A DNA stretch of 64,000 bases from positions 6,758,001 through 6,822,000 of the forward strand of contig OY783208.1 in assembly GCA_963678705.1 (NCBI GenBank), in the 5' to 3' direction. Both the position numbers and the translations under genes were made by a program. Source of the DNA: Panorpa germanica. Taxonomy: Eukaryota; Arthropoda; Insecta; Mecoptera; Panorpidae. Below are positions 10,301 through 22,300 of the stretch, piece after piece; position 1 is the first letter of the stretch, and every line of letters begins with the position of its first letter. The notes below the pieces were generated by a model. That model was not told where the DNA came from, ran no database searches, and saw only the letters and a list, made by a program, of their open reading frames with translations.

Positions 10301-13300
10301 GAATAAGATAGACACAAAACACAGCACATGGATGTTACCTTACATTCATGTAATATTTAATTGTAGCGAGTAAATTTTGTTATGTTAGATAACCTTTGAC
10401 ACATGTAACTGTGTTTAGCGGGTTTAATAATTACTTATTTTAATGAAATGAATTTTTAAAATATATTTTTATATACTTTGTATAATATTTTATAGTCAAT
10501 ATAAATGAACAGCTCTGGTTTTTTTTTAGCAACACACAATTAATACAGTACAAAGTATAATTCATATTTGTATAATTTATTTAATTTGATGTTATGCTGT
10601 TATTGGCTTGAGAACTAAAATAAGAATAAACCCTTACGATATTGAGACACAACAAAAAACTAAATTAAATAATGGGCTTGTGTCCTAATTTTTTAGTGGT
10701 CGATTTTTAAATTGTTGATTGAAATTCATGTTAATAAATGTGTATTGGCGTGTCTATTTTATTAAATATCTAAATGTTGACGAAGATATAGCAATTAAAA
10801 GTTTGAATTGTAGTTTTAGCGCAAGAAATGGTCGACCATAGTTGTATGACGTAAAATGCCTTTTAACGTCAGTTATTTGTTGAATAGGTCAGTGCTGTGG
10901 TAATGTTCTGTAGCTGTTGGTAGTCAAATAATCAAGTCAAATCAAAGAATAATAAGCTTTACTTTATTTAACACTGTTACGGCAGGCATAATATTGGAAT
11001 TTTATTGTTCCTTGAAACAGCTGTAAATAATATTTGATATTTTGATATATAAATACATATAGCAGAGATTTATGATCTGTAAGGTTGGTAACCTTACACA
11101 AGGATTGTGATGTCACATGCACTTGGAATGTGTACAACGTTGAATCCCTTTAATAATTAAAGAGACAAAATGACTTTTTTAATTGTTAATATCTCTTAAC
11201 ATATAAGGAGTTATTAAAAAATAATTGAACATTTGAGGTTCTAGTAACCAACTTTATCAATATGTAGTACACTTTTATAGAAATTAAGACATAGGACACA
11301 AGCCCATTACAAGGTATGTAAATAACGCACAAATTTTGTCAGATCACCAGCAACCTCAATCAATTTCATAGATGATGTTACAGAAACATTTCCTAGTTTC
11401 TCATAAGCTCTTGCTATTTCTGACACAGAAGGCTTTTCTAGATTTAAATAAAATATATTAATACATGCACTCAAATATATTATGCTTAAGTAGTATAACT
11501 AACCTGCTATAACTGCTATAACTTGATGATTTTCAAGTTTTCCACTCTGTCACCGTTTTTTTTCTTCCAGAACCACAACTATTTACCTATTCTGTAATTA
11601 ATCACTCAAAAATTGTTTTTCTGCATAAATTGTGCTCGGCATTTGAAATCCTAATTATAATAACTATTTCCCCACTGATTTACCCGTTTTCCTTTTAGTA
11701 GTCATGTAGTTAGTAGTCAGTTGACATGTATGAATTATTTAAACAACTGTCATTTAAAATATTTTTTCCATTTAATACTTTGTCGTGATTGGTGAATATT
11801 ATATAATTGATGACGTCGGAGAATACGTCATCAATATCAGTTCATACTTTTTCACCGCTGTATATTATAAGGCCGGTAGATTTTGCATACAGAATACCAC
11901 TTTAGATATTTTAAATAAGGCGACCTTATTCGAGCGGTGAAAATATTAAATATTTTCACCGCTGAAAAAATAAGGTCGATTTTTTGAAAAGTTACAGAAT
12001 AAGGCCCTAAGTGTCTTAAACATTAACAATATAAGCTTAAATTTAGGTAACATATTACTTAAACGAAACTTGGTAATATTTCAATTTGGTTTTCTAATTG
12101 TAAAGGCACAAAACGTCATTTGATGATTTTAATAATCCACCAATAAATGTTTCATCATTCGAGTAGCAATAAACAAGTTAATTGAACATTACATTAGAAT
12201 AACATTTTTTACATAAAACGTAATTTTTTTGTTACATAAACCTTACATTCATTTAACTGTGATTGACGGATCATTTTTACCTCAAAATATGTGCAAATAA
12301 TTTAAATGGATTACTAATTTTTTTTTATTCAAAAGGGACTGATTTTCCTAACCAAAGTTTAATTTAGAAGGGTCAATGCTAAATGTGCTTAAACGTTAAC
12401 TTTCTAATTGTTTGGAAAGCTAAACTCTTAATTGTTTAACTTCATAATTGTTTTCTGTTTAAATTTAATTAAATGTCACAATTAATACATTGATGATTAC
12501 GTTTATTATTTTTTTATTTTTATTTATTTAGGCTTTGGCTTATTCAACCTTCTTGCCATTGAATTTTATTTGTCAAATTATATAAAAAAATTACATATAG
12601 ATTATAATTATTCTAATAAATACAATTAAATTGATTCTTTAACAAATTAAAATTAAAATTAAAATTAAATATATAACAATAAAATTTTCTAACTTATATT
12701 ACACTTCTATATTGTTTTCAAACACAAAGTTTATTACTATTTCTGCTGTTGCTTCATTTGTCATTAAATAGGATATGTTGACTGGAAACTGTGTTATAAT
12801 ACATAATTTATTTAAAAGTCTATCAATTTTTGATGCTAAAAGATTACACCCTAGTATTATATGGTCCAAAGTTCCTTCTTCTCCACAAATACAATTAGGT
12901 GTGTCTTTTAGATTTATTTTGTATAGATGAGCTGGACATCTAGAATGCCCAGATTTCATTCGACAATTTGTTGAAATATATCTTCGTGAATGGTTTTTAT
13001 TAAACCATGTGGTTGTTGGAATTTTTTGATTCGCTGCAAAAAAAATTTTTCCAGTACTTTGACTTTTCTCATTATATATATTCTGTTATTCTGCCATACA
13101 ATTTTCTTTAATTATTTTTTTGGAATCATTTATTGACCAATTTATTTCGATTATTTCCCCATCTACGCAAGCTTCTTTGGCAAGTTTGTCAGCCATTTCG
13201 TTTCCTTTTATGCCTACATGTCCAGGAATCCAAATAATTTTAACATTGATATCATTTTTTTTCATTTTTAAAAGATATTCTTTAATTGAACATATTTTGT

Positions 13301-16300
13301 TATTATTATTGTTTTTGAATTTATTGTTATTTAAAGATACACAAACACTACGAGAATCAGTGAAGATTAATATATTTTTATTGTCAGTTTTTTGTATTAT
13401 TTCTAGTAATTTCATAATTGCTGTTATTTCTGTATTATAAGAATTTGTGATATTGTTAAGTTTGTATTTATATTGTTGATCTGTAATATAATTGAAAATG
13501 CCAATTCCTCCAGTTTTAGAGTTTTTTCGAATGAACCATCGGTAAACCATATACTCCAGTTTATATCATCTTTTGTTATATATTCCATATATTTTTGATA
13601 AGTTATTTCCTTACTGTCATTCTTCTTGAACAAATTTATTTCTGTATATATTGTTGTCATGCTTATTTCTAATGGAAATATGAAAAAAGGTATAGTGTTA
13701 TGTATCTCTAAGTTTAAGTTATTATATCTATCAAAACTAGTTAAAAGTGCCGGTTTTTTATGAGTTGTCCAATATGGTTTATTATAAAGAACATATAGTT
13801 TAGATAATCTTGTATTTAAGGGGCCACATGGGTTATGTCTGTTTTTACAAAAGAAACTGTCTGATATTTGTTGTATTCTGATATTTACCGAAGGAATATT
13901 AGTTTGATAGTTGAGGATTTGGATTGGTGTTGAAACCATCGCACCTAATATTATTCTTAAACATTTGTTTTGTATAATTTCAATTTTTTTTAATCTTGAG
14001 TTATTTGCGGTGCAGATCATAGTACTAGAATAGTCAATATGCGGTCTAACAATAGCTTTATATATTTTTAATAAGGTTGTTGGGTGTGCGCCCCATTTGT
14101 ATCCTGCTATACATCGCATCAAATTTAAGCCTTTTTGACATTTGTTAATAATATTTGAAATTTCTTTCGCCCATGTGCTTTTCGTATCAAAAAATATACC
14201 CAAAAATTTGGTGTTTGAACTAACAGTTATATTTTTATTTCTGATGGTTATTTTTGGACTGCAGTTTATTCTATGCCTTGTAAATATAACTATTTTACTT
14301 TTTTCTGACGATATATTTAATTTGATTTCCTTTAGTAAAGTATCTAGTTTTCTTAATTTTATTTGTAATCTGTTTTGAGCTATATCTTGTGTATGACCCA
14401 TACTATAAATAACCATGTCATCTGCATACATCAGTACTGTTGTGTTGTTATCTGATAGTGTTGTTAACTTTTCTGTGTATATGTTGAATAATAAGGGAGA
14501 TAATATTGAGCCTTGTGGAATTCCGTGATTACTTAGAATAGGACCAGTTAACTTATTATTGTATCTAACTGTTATTTCTCTATTTTGGAAGTAGTTTATA
14601 ATCCAGTTAGATATTTTGGAAGATATACCTATGTTTTCTAATTTTTCTTTTAATATTTTAAGATTAACATTGTCATAAGCTGCTTCAATATCAATGAAAG
14701 CAGCTATCATGTAATGATTTTTACTGTATGTTTTTTGAATATCGATATTCAATATGTTTAAGTTATGCTGCGTACTTCTTGTTTTTCTAAAAGCAAATTG
14801 TAACTCAGGTAATCTTTTATGATGTTCGAGATACCATTCCACTCTGTTTTTGATGATTGATTCCATAGTTTTGCCCATACATGATAGTAAAGTAATTGGT
14901 CTGAATGATTCTTCCTTGTTTGGATCTTTTCCTGGTTTTAATATAGGAACCACGATATGTTTTTTCCAATCTAATGGTATATCAGCAGTCTTTAATGAGA
15001 GATTATATATTTGTGTAAGATGATTTATTGCATTGTCAGGTAGGTTCTGTATCATTTTGTAATTTATTCTATCAAATCCTGTGCTACTGTTTTTATTATG
15101 ATTTAACGCGAAGTTTACTTCATTTAAATTTATGTTATTATCTAAGAAATTATCTTTTATGGTGATGGTGTTGGTAATATTTAAGTTGTTGTTCTGTGGA
15201 AATTTTTTATTAATGAATTCTTCTATTAAATTTTCATTATCACTTATTCTTTTAGTACTATAGCTTTTATTGTTAATTTTTCTTATATTATTCCAGACAA
15301 TGTTAGTTGTTGTGTTTGGGTTTAAATTCTCGCAGAAATTCTGCCATTCTATTTTTTTCCTGGCTCTAAAATATCGTCTGGTTTTAGCTTGATGTTTTTT
15401 ATAATTTAAATAATTCGCCATTGTCATGTTTTTATTAAAAATAGTTAGTGCTAATTTTCTTTGAGCTATCATTTTATTGCACTCTGTGTCCCACCAAGAC
15501 GGTTTTATTTTATTAGGAGTTATATTATACAATCTGGTTGATGGAATATGTATGTTTGCCAAAACATTGATAACATCTCTAAATTGTTTGTATTTGTTTT
15601 TAACATCTTGGGGATTACTTGTGATTCCATTTGTGATAAGGTTTGAAATTCTGCTTTTTATTTCAAGTCTATATTTCTCCCAATCTGCTTTTCGGAAATT
15701 TCTCCTCGTTAAATATTCTGATGTAGGGTACCGATCTTTATTTTTGTCATTCAGACAGAAAAAAATTGGGTAGTGATCACTACCTAAGCTATCTGCCAGA
15801 ACTTGCCACGAAGTAATTTGTTGGTTTAATGTTGGAGATACAATCGTTAGATCCAATATACTGTCCATAGTCCTAGGATTGCTAACCCTTGTTGGTTTGT
15901 CGTCATTTAGTACCAGAAGGTTTTCGTTTTCTATGAATTGATATAATTTATTGCCTTCGTAAAAACTTCCTGGACAATTTATATCCCAGGCGAGATGTGT
16001 GGCATTAAAATCTCCAGCAAATATCACAGGTAAAGATATTTGTTGATTTATATGTGTCCAGTTTAAATTAGATATTTTGTGATTTGGTTTAGCATAAATG
16101 GATAATATACATATTTCTTCAATTCTGTTAAGTTTTATTGTTATTGCTGCAATTTCTAATGAATTAAATGGATTATTTATTATAAATCTTTTGTATTTTA
16201 CGGATTTATGTATTAAAATTGCTACACCTCCATGTGGGTTATGATCTGTTAGCTGGATTCTATCTTCCCTTTCAATAAAGTATCCTTTGATGTTAAAATT

Positions 16301-19300
16301 GTAATTATTCGTCAGGAAGGTTTCTGATAATATACATATGTGTACATTATTTTTCTGCAACATGTGTTGTAGCTCCTCCTTAATGAGCCTGACTCCTCTG
16401 CAGTTCCATTGAATAATGTTATACATAATTAAATAAATGAAAGAATTAAAATTTTGTTTTTATTATATAGTTTATGTGTTATGTTTTAAAGTTTTATTTA
16501 TTTACTTACTTAAATAAAAACTATTGATTTTAATAATTTTATAATTAATATATATATATTATTTGTCGATATTAATAAATAATTCTAATCTGTTTTGTTG
16601 ATTCTTGTTTGACTACGACTTCTCAGGTTATATCCATCTTCAGTAATATTTTGTTTTCTTATGTTTGTAGATGTAGAAGCAATATTATAAGAATTACCAT
16701 TATCTAATTGATTGGCTTTCTTTAAGTTTACCATGTCATTTTGTTTCATCATTTCCGCTTTTTCTTCTATTGATTTAAGGTTTTGATTTAAAATTTCTAT
16801 ATTATCCCAAATATCATTTTCGTTCATTCTTTCTTTTGCCTCTATTCTTCTTTTCTTCTGGTATGTAGGAGTGGATAAATTTTTTATAATTGGTGTTTTA
16901 TTGACAGGATCAATTCTTTCATTTTGTTTGTTAACTGGAATACTGTTTGATTTCGTTACTTCTAATTTATTATTTCTTTTTGTTAGAGGTTTAGGCTTGT
17001 ATAGTGGTATGTGATTTTGTGAATTATTGTCATTGTTGATTGTAGGAAAAGTATATTTGTAATTATTAAAAAGTTCAAATCTATTTTGTGTTCTGACTGA
17101 AAATAGGCTGTCTCTATTGTCATTATCACCTATTTCTATTTTGGCTTCCTGAAAACTTAAATTATGTTCCGCCATTATTTCTTTAATTTTAACCTGTTTT
17201 TCTCTTTCAGGACAGATTTTATTAGTAGCTTCATGTGGTCCTTTGCAATTAATACATATATATTCTTCCTTCTTACAATCAGACTCTTTATGTTCATTGC
17301 TTCCACAGTATTTGCAAATTGTATTTTTTAATCTACAGTGTTTAGATGGATGTCCGTACTTTAAACAATCATAGCATTGAATAGATGGTAGGATATAAGG
17401 TAAACATGCTTTTCTTACCCTCAAAAGGAAGACGAAAGCAGGCAAATCCAGACCATCAAAAAATATTTTAACTGTAGTACTTGGAACATATTTTACAGTA
17501 TTTTCTTCAAAGGATTTTCTATTTAATCTCTGCACCTTTTTTATTCTATAAGGAGCACATTCAAGATTCAAAAGAATTTCTTCATCAGTATATTCTAAGT
17601 CCACGCCCTTTATTATAGCAATTTTGGATGTCCAGAAATATGGTTTATATGCTTCATAATTGTGATTTTTCAAGGATTCATCCAATACTATTTTGTTAGC
17701 AAGTTTCGCTGTATCGCATTGCAAAATAATTTTATTTTTTCCAATTTTTTTATTTCTATAATGCCTTTTTTATCGCTTATTTTGCATAATAATTGTCCTA
17801 ATTTTAGAGAACTAAAATAATTATGTGTTTCATTGTTTATATTTTTTGTTATCATGACCTTGTACGTATTGTTGCTGTACTCTGTATTGTACAAGTTTAT
17901 TGATTTTTGTTTATCACTTTGATTTTTTATATTGTGGTGGTCACTTGGGCCTCAGGCCCGAACATGTTTATTTGTACCCAATGCTAAACAAATTTATTTA
18001 ATACACTCTCTATTAATTAAAACTTATCAAAAAACTGAAAGAATAACAACTGAAACAAACAAAACTAAAAAATTTATTCCGAAAATAGATAATTTAATAA
18101 AACCTCTGTGCGTAAAAATACAACTACTCACTAAGAGATCTGAAACTCGACTTTACGTTTATTAGATATCAATTTTATTTATTTTAGTTTATTAGTTTTA
18201 AAATGTTAAATATTCTGCTTTTACAAAAAGAAATCTTATAGCCCTGTCCCTGGTCGTTGTATTCTACTTGTGTGTGTACAAGTTGCATTTTATTTTTCAG
18301 TTTCTTGCAACGTCCAACATTACTCTGGCTCTCTTCCTCAGTTATATTTGTAAGTACTATGAAGTAAGATAAAACTCTCACTCTATTTATTATTTCATTA
18401 ACAACTTGTTCCAGTAGTATTTTGTGCTTCCAAATTAATAATTTGCTCCACATTTTAATTGGTTAATTAACAAGCATCGAGAATCGAAACAAATTAAACT
18501 TCTTGCTGCACTGCAACTAACTTTAATCCAGAAAAATTCATTTAACTTGCAGAGGCTGTACTTTGCCAGAATTCCCAGGGAACGGAAGTTACACAGTTCT
18601 AGGGCCCCCCGCTGACACACATCCTGGAGCAGTTGTACCCATTTCAACTGTAATTCAGTACAACTGTGACGTCGACTACGTACTATATTCACATTCCACG
18701 GCTGTTTGCATTAATGGCATATGGGACACGCAATTTACAAAATGCCAAAGTAAGATAATGCTCTAAAAGGAAAATAACAAATTTGTTGGGACTAAATCTA
18801 ATTTATTTCTATATATTCCAGGAAAGTTAACATGTCCCTTGCCGACAAATCCAGCGCATGGAAGCTATGTACTCTCAGATTTAGGTAGCCCTTTGGTACA
18901 GGGCACAGAAGTTCCTAATTGGTCCACAGCCATTTATTCCTGCGACGCAACTTTTGAGATCGTAGGAAATAGAACAGCTCTCTGTTATAACGGATTATGG
19001 ACCACAGAGCCTCCTCAGTGCCAAAGTAAGTAACTCCCGAGGACCACCACCAGCAGAGATTCTGTTCTGGCCTCGTTTTAAAGTTTGCAACATGCAAATT
19101 TCATCTAACGACCTAGTGCAGGCAATTACCCAATTCTTTACACTTTTAACAAGAACGAATGTTTCTAACAGAAACTACCGCCTGCGTTGTTCCGGATGCA
19201 CCAGCAAAGGGCAGCTACTCGATCATTGGCTCTCAGGATGCTCCAGTTGCAGGATCAACGGTAAAGGAAAATCAAGTTTTTCTTTATGATTGTCCTGCAC

Positions 19301-22300
19301 CAAATATCTTACAAGGTGGACCCGTCATCTACTGCAGAAATGGGAATTGGCTGCCAGAGATTCCCAGTTGCATGAGTGAGTTAAAAACACCTTGGAATTC
19401 GTAATAATTCGTTTGTGACAAGTAGTCAACCTAAATTGTTTGCAATGTACTTTTATTGGAGGTTTATGGACATTTCTCTTTATTTTTAGGCAACAAACCC
19501 TGCACTTTACCTGCCGTTCCAGTCAACGGTAGAATAATCAATTTTGTGGGTGATGTGGATCATTTACTTCCGGGAATTCAAGTTCCCAGTTTATCTAATA
19601 TTGAATATTCATGCGACACAACGTTTGAGCTCACTGGAATTGCCAGAATTTCCTGCTTCGATGGATCATGGTCATCTGAGTCCCCTCAGTGTCAGAGTAA
19701 GTTCTCTCCAAAGTCAGTTCACCAACTGTTAACTTACTGATCTTCTTGTTATACATGTTTAGTTAATGTTGGATTAAATAGTTACCCCTGTCTTTAAAAA
19801 CTTTGAATGCTTTTAACAGGAAATAAGAACTGTATCTTGCCGGATCTTCCTGTAGCAGGCAGCTACTCGATAGTTGGATCAGTGGAAGCTCCAGTACCTG
19901 GAGCTGCGATTGCAGAAAACAAAACCTTACGCTACAACTGTATAACAAACAACACAGGCCTTACAGAGCAGGTCATCGTTTGTTCTGATGGAGAATGGAT
20001 GCCAGGTCCCGTGGAATGTTTTGGTGAGTGAAACAGTAAACTTAATGATCGCAGTTCGTCTGTTTGGTTGGTTAGTCAGGACATCTGCATTATTTGCATC
20101 AACGTTAATTTATAAAATAAAGACCAGGAAAAAATTACCAGAAATTTCCATGAATTTAAAGGATATTGCACGCACCACTGCAGTGATGGCAAATTTAAAT
20201 GTCTTCAAGTCATGTGAATTCAGCCATTCGCTTAGAATAACCAAGATGACTTAATTACAGATACGCCTGCAGATTGTGGAGATGTCCTAAGCAGTACATC
20301 CGGTATTTATACAATACAACCCACAATGGAGAGTGAACCGTTTGAGGTCTTTTGTGATCTGACATTGACCGGACAGAAATGGACAGTAAGTTGTTTTTAA
20401 CAAAGTTAAAACATTTATTTAAAAATTTTTTAATAGTAAAATAAATTACTTAATGTCTTACATTCTGTGACTCAATTTATTGCTTTTGTAAACATAAAAT
20501 AATCTTTCTTAATAGAATTACAAATCTCTTTGGACATTTGCAACCTTAAGCTAATCCTTTCAAGGATTAAATGCATTTATAATATCTTTAAAAATACTTT
20601 AGGTAAAACCAATTTATGTCCTTATTTCAGGTGATACAACAGAGATTTAATGGGGAAGTAGACTTCTATAGAAATTATGCAGAATACAGTAACGGATTCG
20701 GCGGCAAAACTGACAGTCACTGGCTTGGACTCGAGCACATCCATGAGGTAGATGAGTTTACATTTGTTATAAACATTTCAACGTCATCAATTAGCTTGGA
20801 AGTTAGCAGTCTGTTGCTGTCAACACTAAAAGAAAATGGAATTCATAATGACTTGTATTCGTTGCAGATCACAAAAGGAGGACACCATGAGCTGTACGTT
20901 GAGCTGGAGGCGCATAATGGGACCAAGGTGTACGCCCGTTACAAGACCTTTTTCGTCGGCTCTTCCAGTACTGGATTCCAGCTGACAATTAGCGGTTACA
21001 GCGGAACTGCAGGTAAGTTTTGTGTCTTGTGTCCATTCTAAACTGCCGGTGAAGTGCAATTAGTTTTATGTTCTACTCAAATCAAACACCAGTCCTACCC
21101 TGAGTTTTATCATTTTCTAGTTTACAAAATATTTATTTTTTACGCAAAATAAAGTATCTTGTTGTTAAGAATCAACAAATGCATGGCCATACAGGACATG
21201 AGCATAATAACGACATCGTTGACGCCATTTTGAATATTTCTAGCAGTTTCGGACAGTAGACATCAATATCTTCCCTTCACACTAGATACAGTTCTACAGA
21301 CCATTTATTTGGGTGTCAAATCAATTCTACAGGACTTTAAAATTCAGTTGTTCTCAATTAGAGGTCATCAAATAAATGGAAGAACCAGTTAGGGTCAACC
21401 ACGTGAATTCAAATTATTTTAATAAATATTTGAAAAAGAAACAGGGCTGGACTGAGAGTTATCAGAGAAACTGCAGAAAAGCATTGGCGTACATTGTATT
21501 TTGAGCATTGGTTACATGACTGCACCTGATGACCTGCCTGGACCTGGACTGCCTTCAGCATTGTAACTAGGGAAGACTTAGGAGTTGATAACAAATAAAC
21601 TTAACACATAACACACTTTGTGACGTGAACGTGTTATTAAATGTTAAATTATTGATTAAGTAATGTGGTTAACACGTTGAGGACGGAGCACGGAGTACGG
21701 AACACGCTGTGTTTTACTTTTGTAGATAATTTAAATTATTTGACGTTGAAAACAACAGTAAGTTTTATGTTTTGTTTCACCGTTGTCCATTGGTTGTAAA
21801 ATAATCCCACTCCGTCGCCCTGTCCCGTTGTAAACGTGTTAACAACGGATAGTTGTTGTTGTGTGTGTCGCGTTGTTCGTTTTTTTGTACCGCAGTGTTC
21901 TTGTTATTGTTTCAGGCGACTCTATGTACAAAACCGGCGGCAGCACCAACAACGGAATAAAATTCTCTACGTACGACAAGGACCAGGACATGACGTCGTT
22001 TAGCTGTGCTATGTACCGGAAAGGAGGCTGGTGGTACAATGATTGTGGGGCCAGGTAACTATCTCCACCTGCGTCTGCGTCACGTGACGCGTGATGTGAC
22101 GGTCCTCTAAATTGTAGGGTTGCCACCTCATCGGATGCCCGGGCCTAGACACATTCTGTCCAGGCCACGGGTTTACTTATTCCTACTCCGGGTCTGCGAG
22201 TTCTGTCACAAAACACACAATTATTCGTTTCCATGTTACAACATTTTCTCCGCGGCAGTTCAGGAATATGAATCCGTTAAATATTCAAACTTTTATCAAA

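Larger units (their letters stand above)
8370..12007. mobile_element. PIF/Harbinger-type DNA transposon, decayed and nested
   Basis: The element begins GGTCCTTATTCTGTAA and ends with the inverse TTACAGAATAAGGCCC. It is flanked by TAA on both sides (8367-8369 and 12008-12010), the 3-bp target duplication of PIF/Harbinger elements. Inside, 9960-10275 carries broken pieces of a Harbinger-type nuclease: [10 protein letters not shown] (compare family GxIDxTHV), then a wandering frame with a PGS motif. The element is enlarged by two later insertions, 8882-9949 and 10672-11307. It lies in the first intron of the CCP/fibrinogen gene. Confidence 0.75.
12508..18152 (-). mobile_element. near full-length I-type LINE
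   Basis: This non-LTR retrotransposon reads on the minus strand and is flanked by an 11-bp duplication TTACGTTTATT (12497-12507 and 18153-18163), so both ends are known and the copy is not 5'-truncated (5645 bp). It has ORF1 (CCHC gag-like), ORF2 (endonuclease, reverse transcriptase, RNase H) and an A-rich TAAATAAA-type 3' tail after AGAAGGTTGAATAAGCC. The RNase H domain and CCHC ORF1 suggest the I group. A few frameshifts and stops disable it. It sits antisense in intron 1 of the CCP/fibrinogen gene. Confidence 0.88.

Noticed and set aside
20616-21041. One long exon 20616-21041 in the fibrinogen domain, instead of two
   Set aside because: The stretch 20748-20867 reads open only because it is 120 nt long and lacks stops. 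It has GT-AG borders, and omitting it gives the family's uninterrupted domain pattern.
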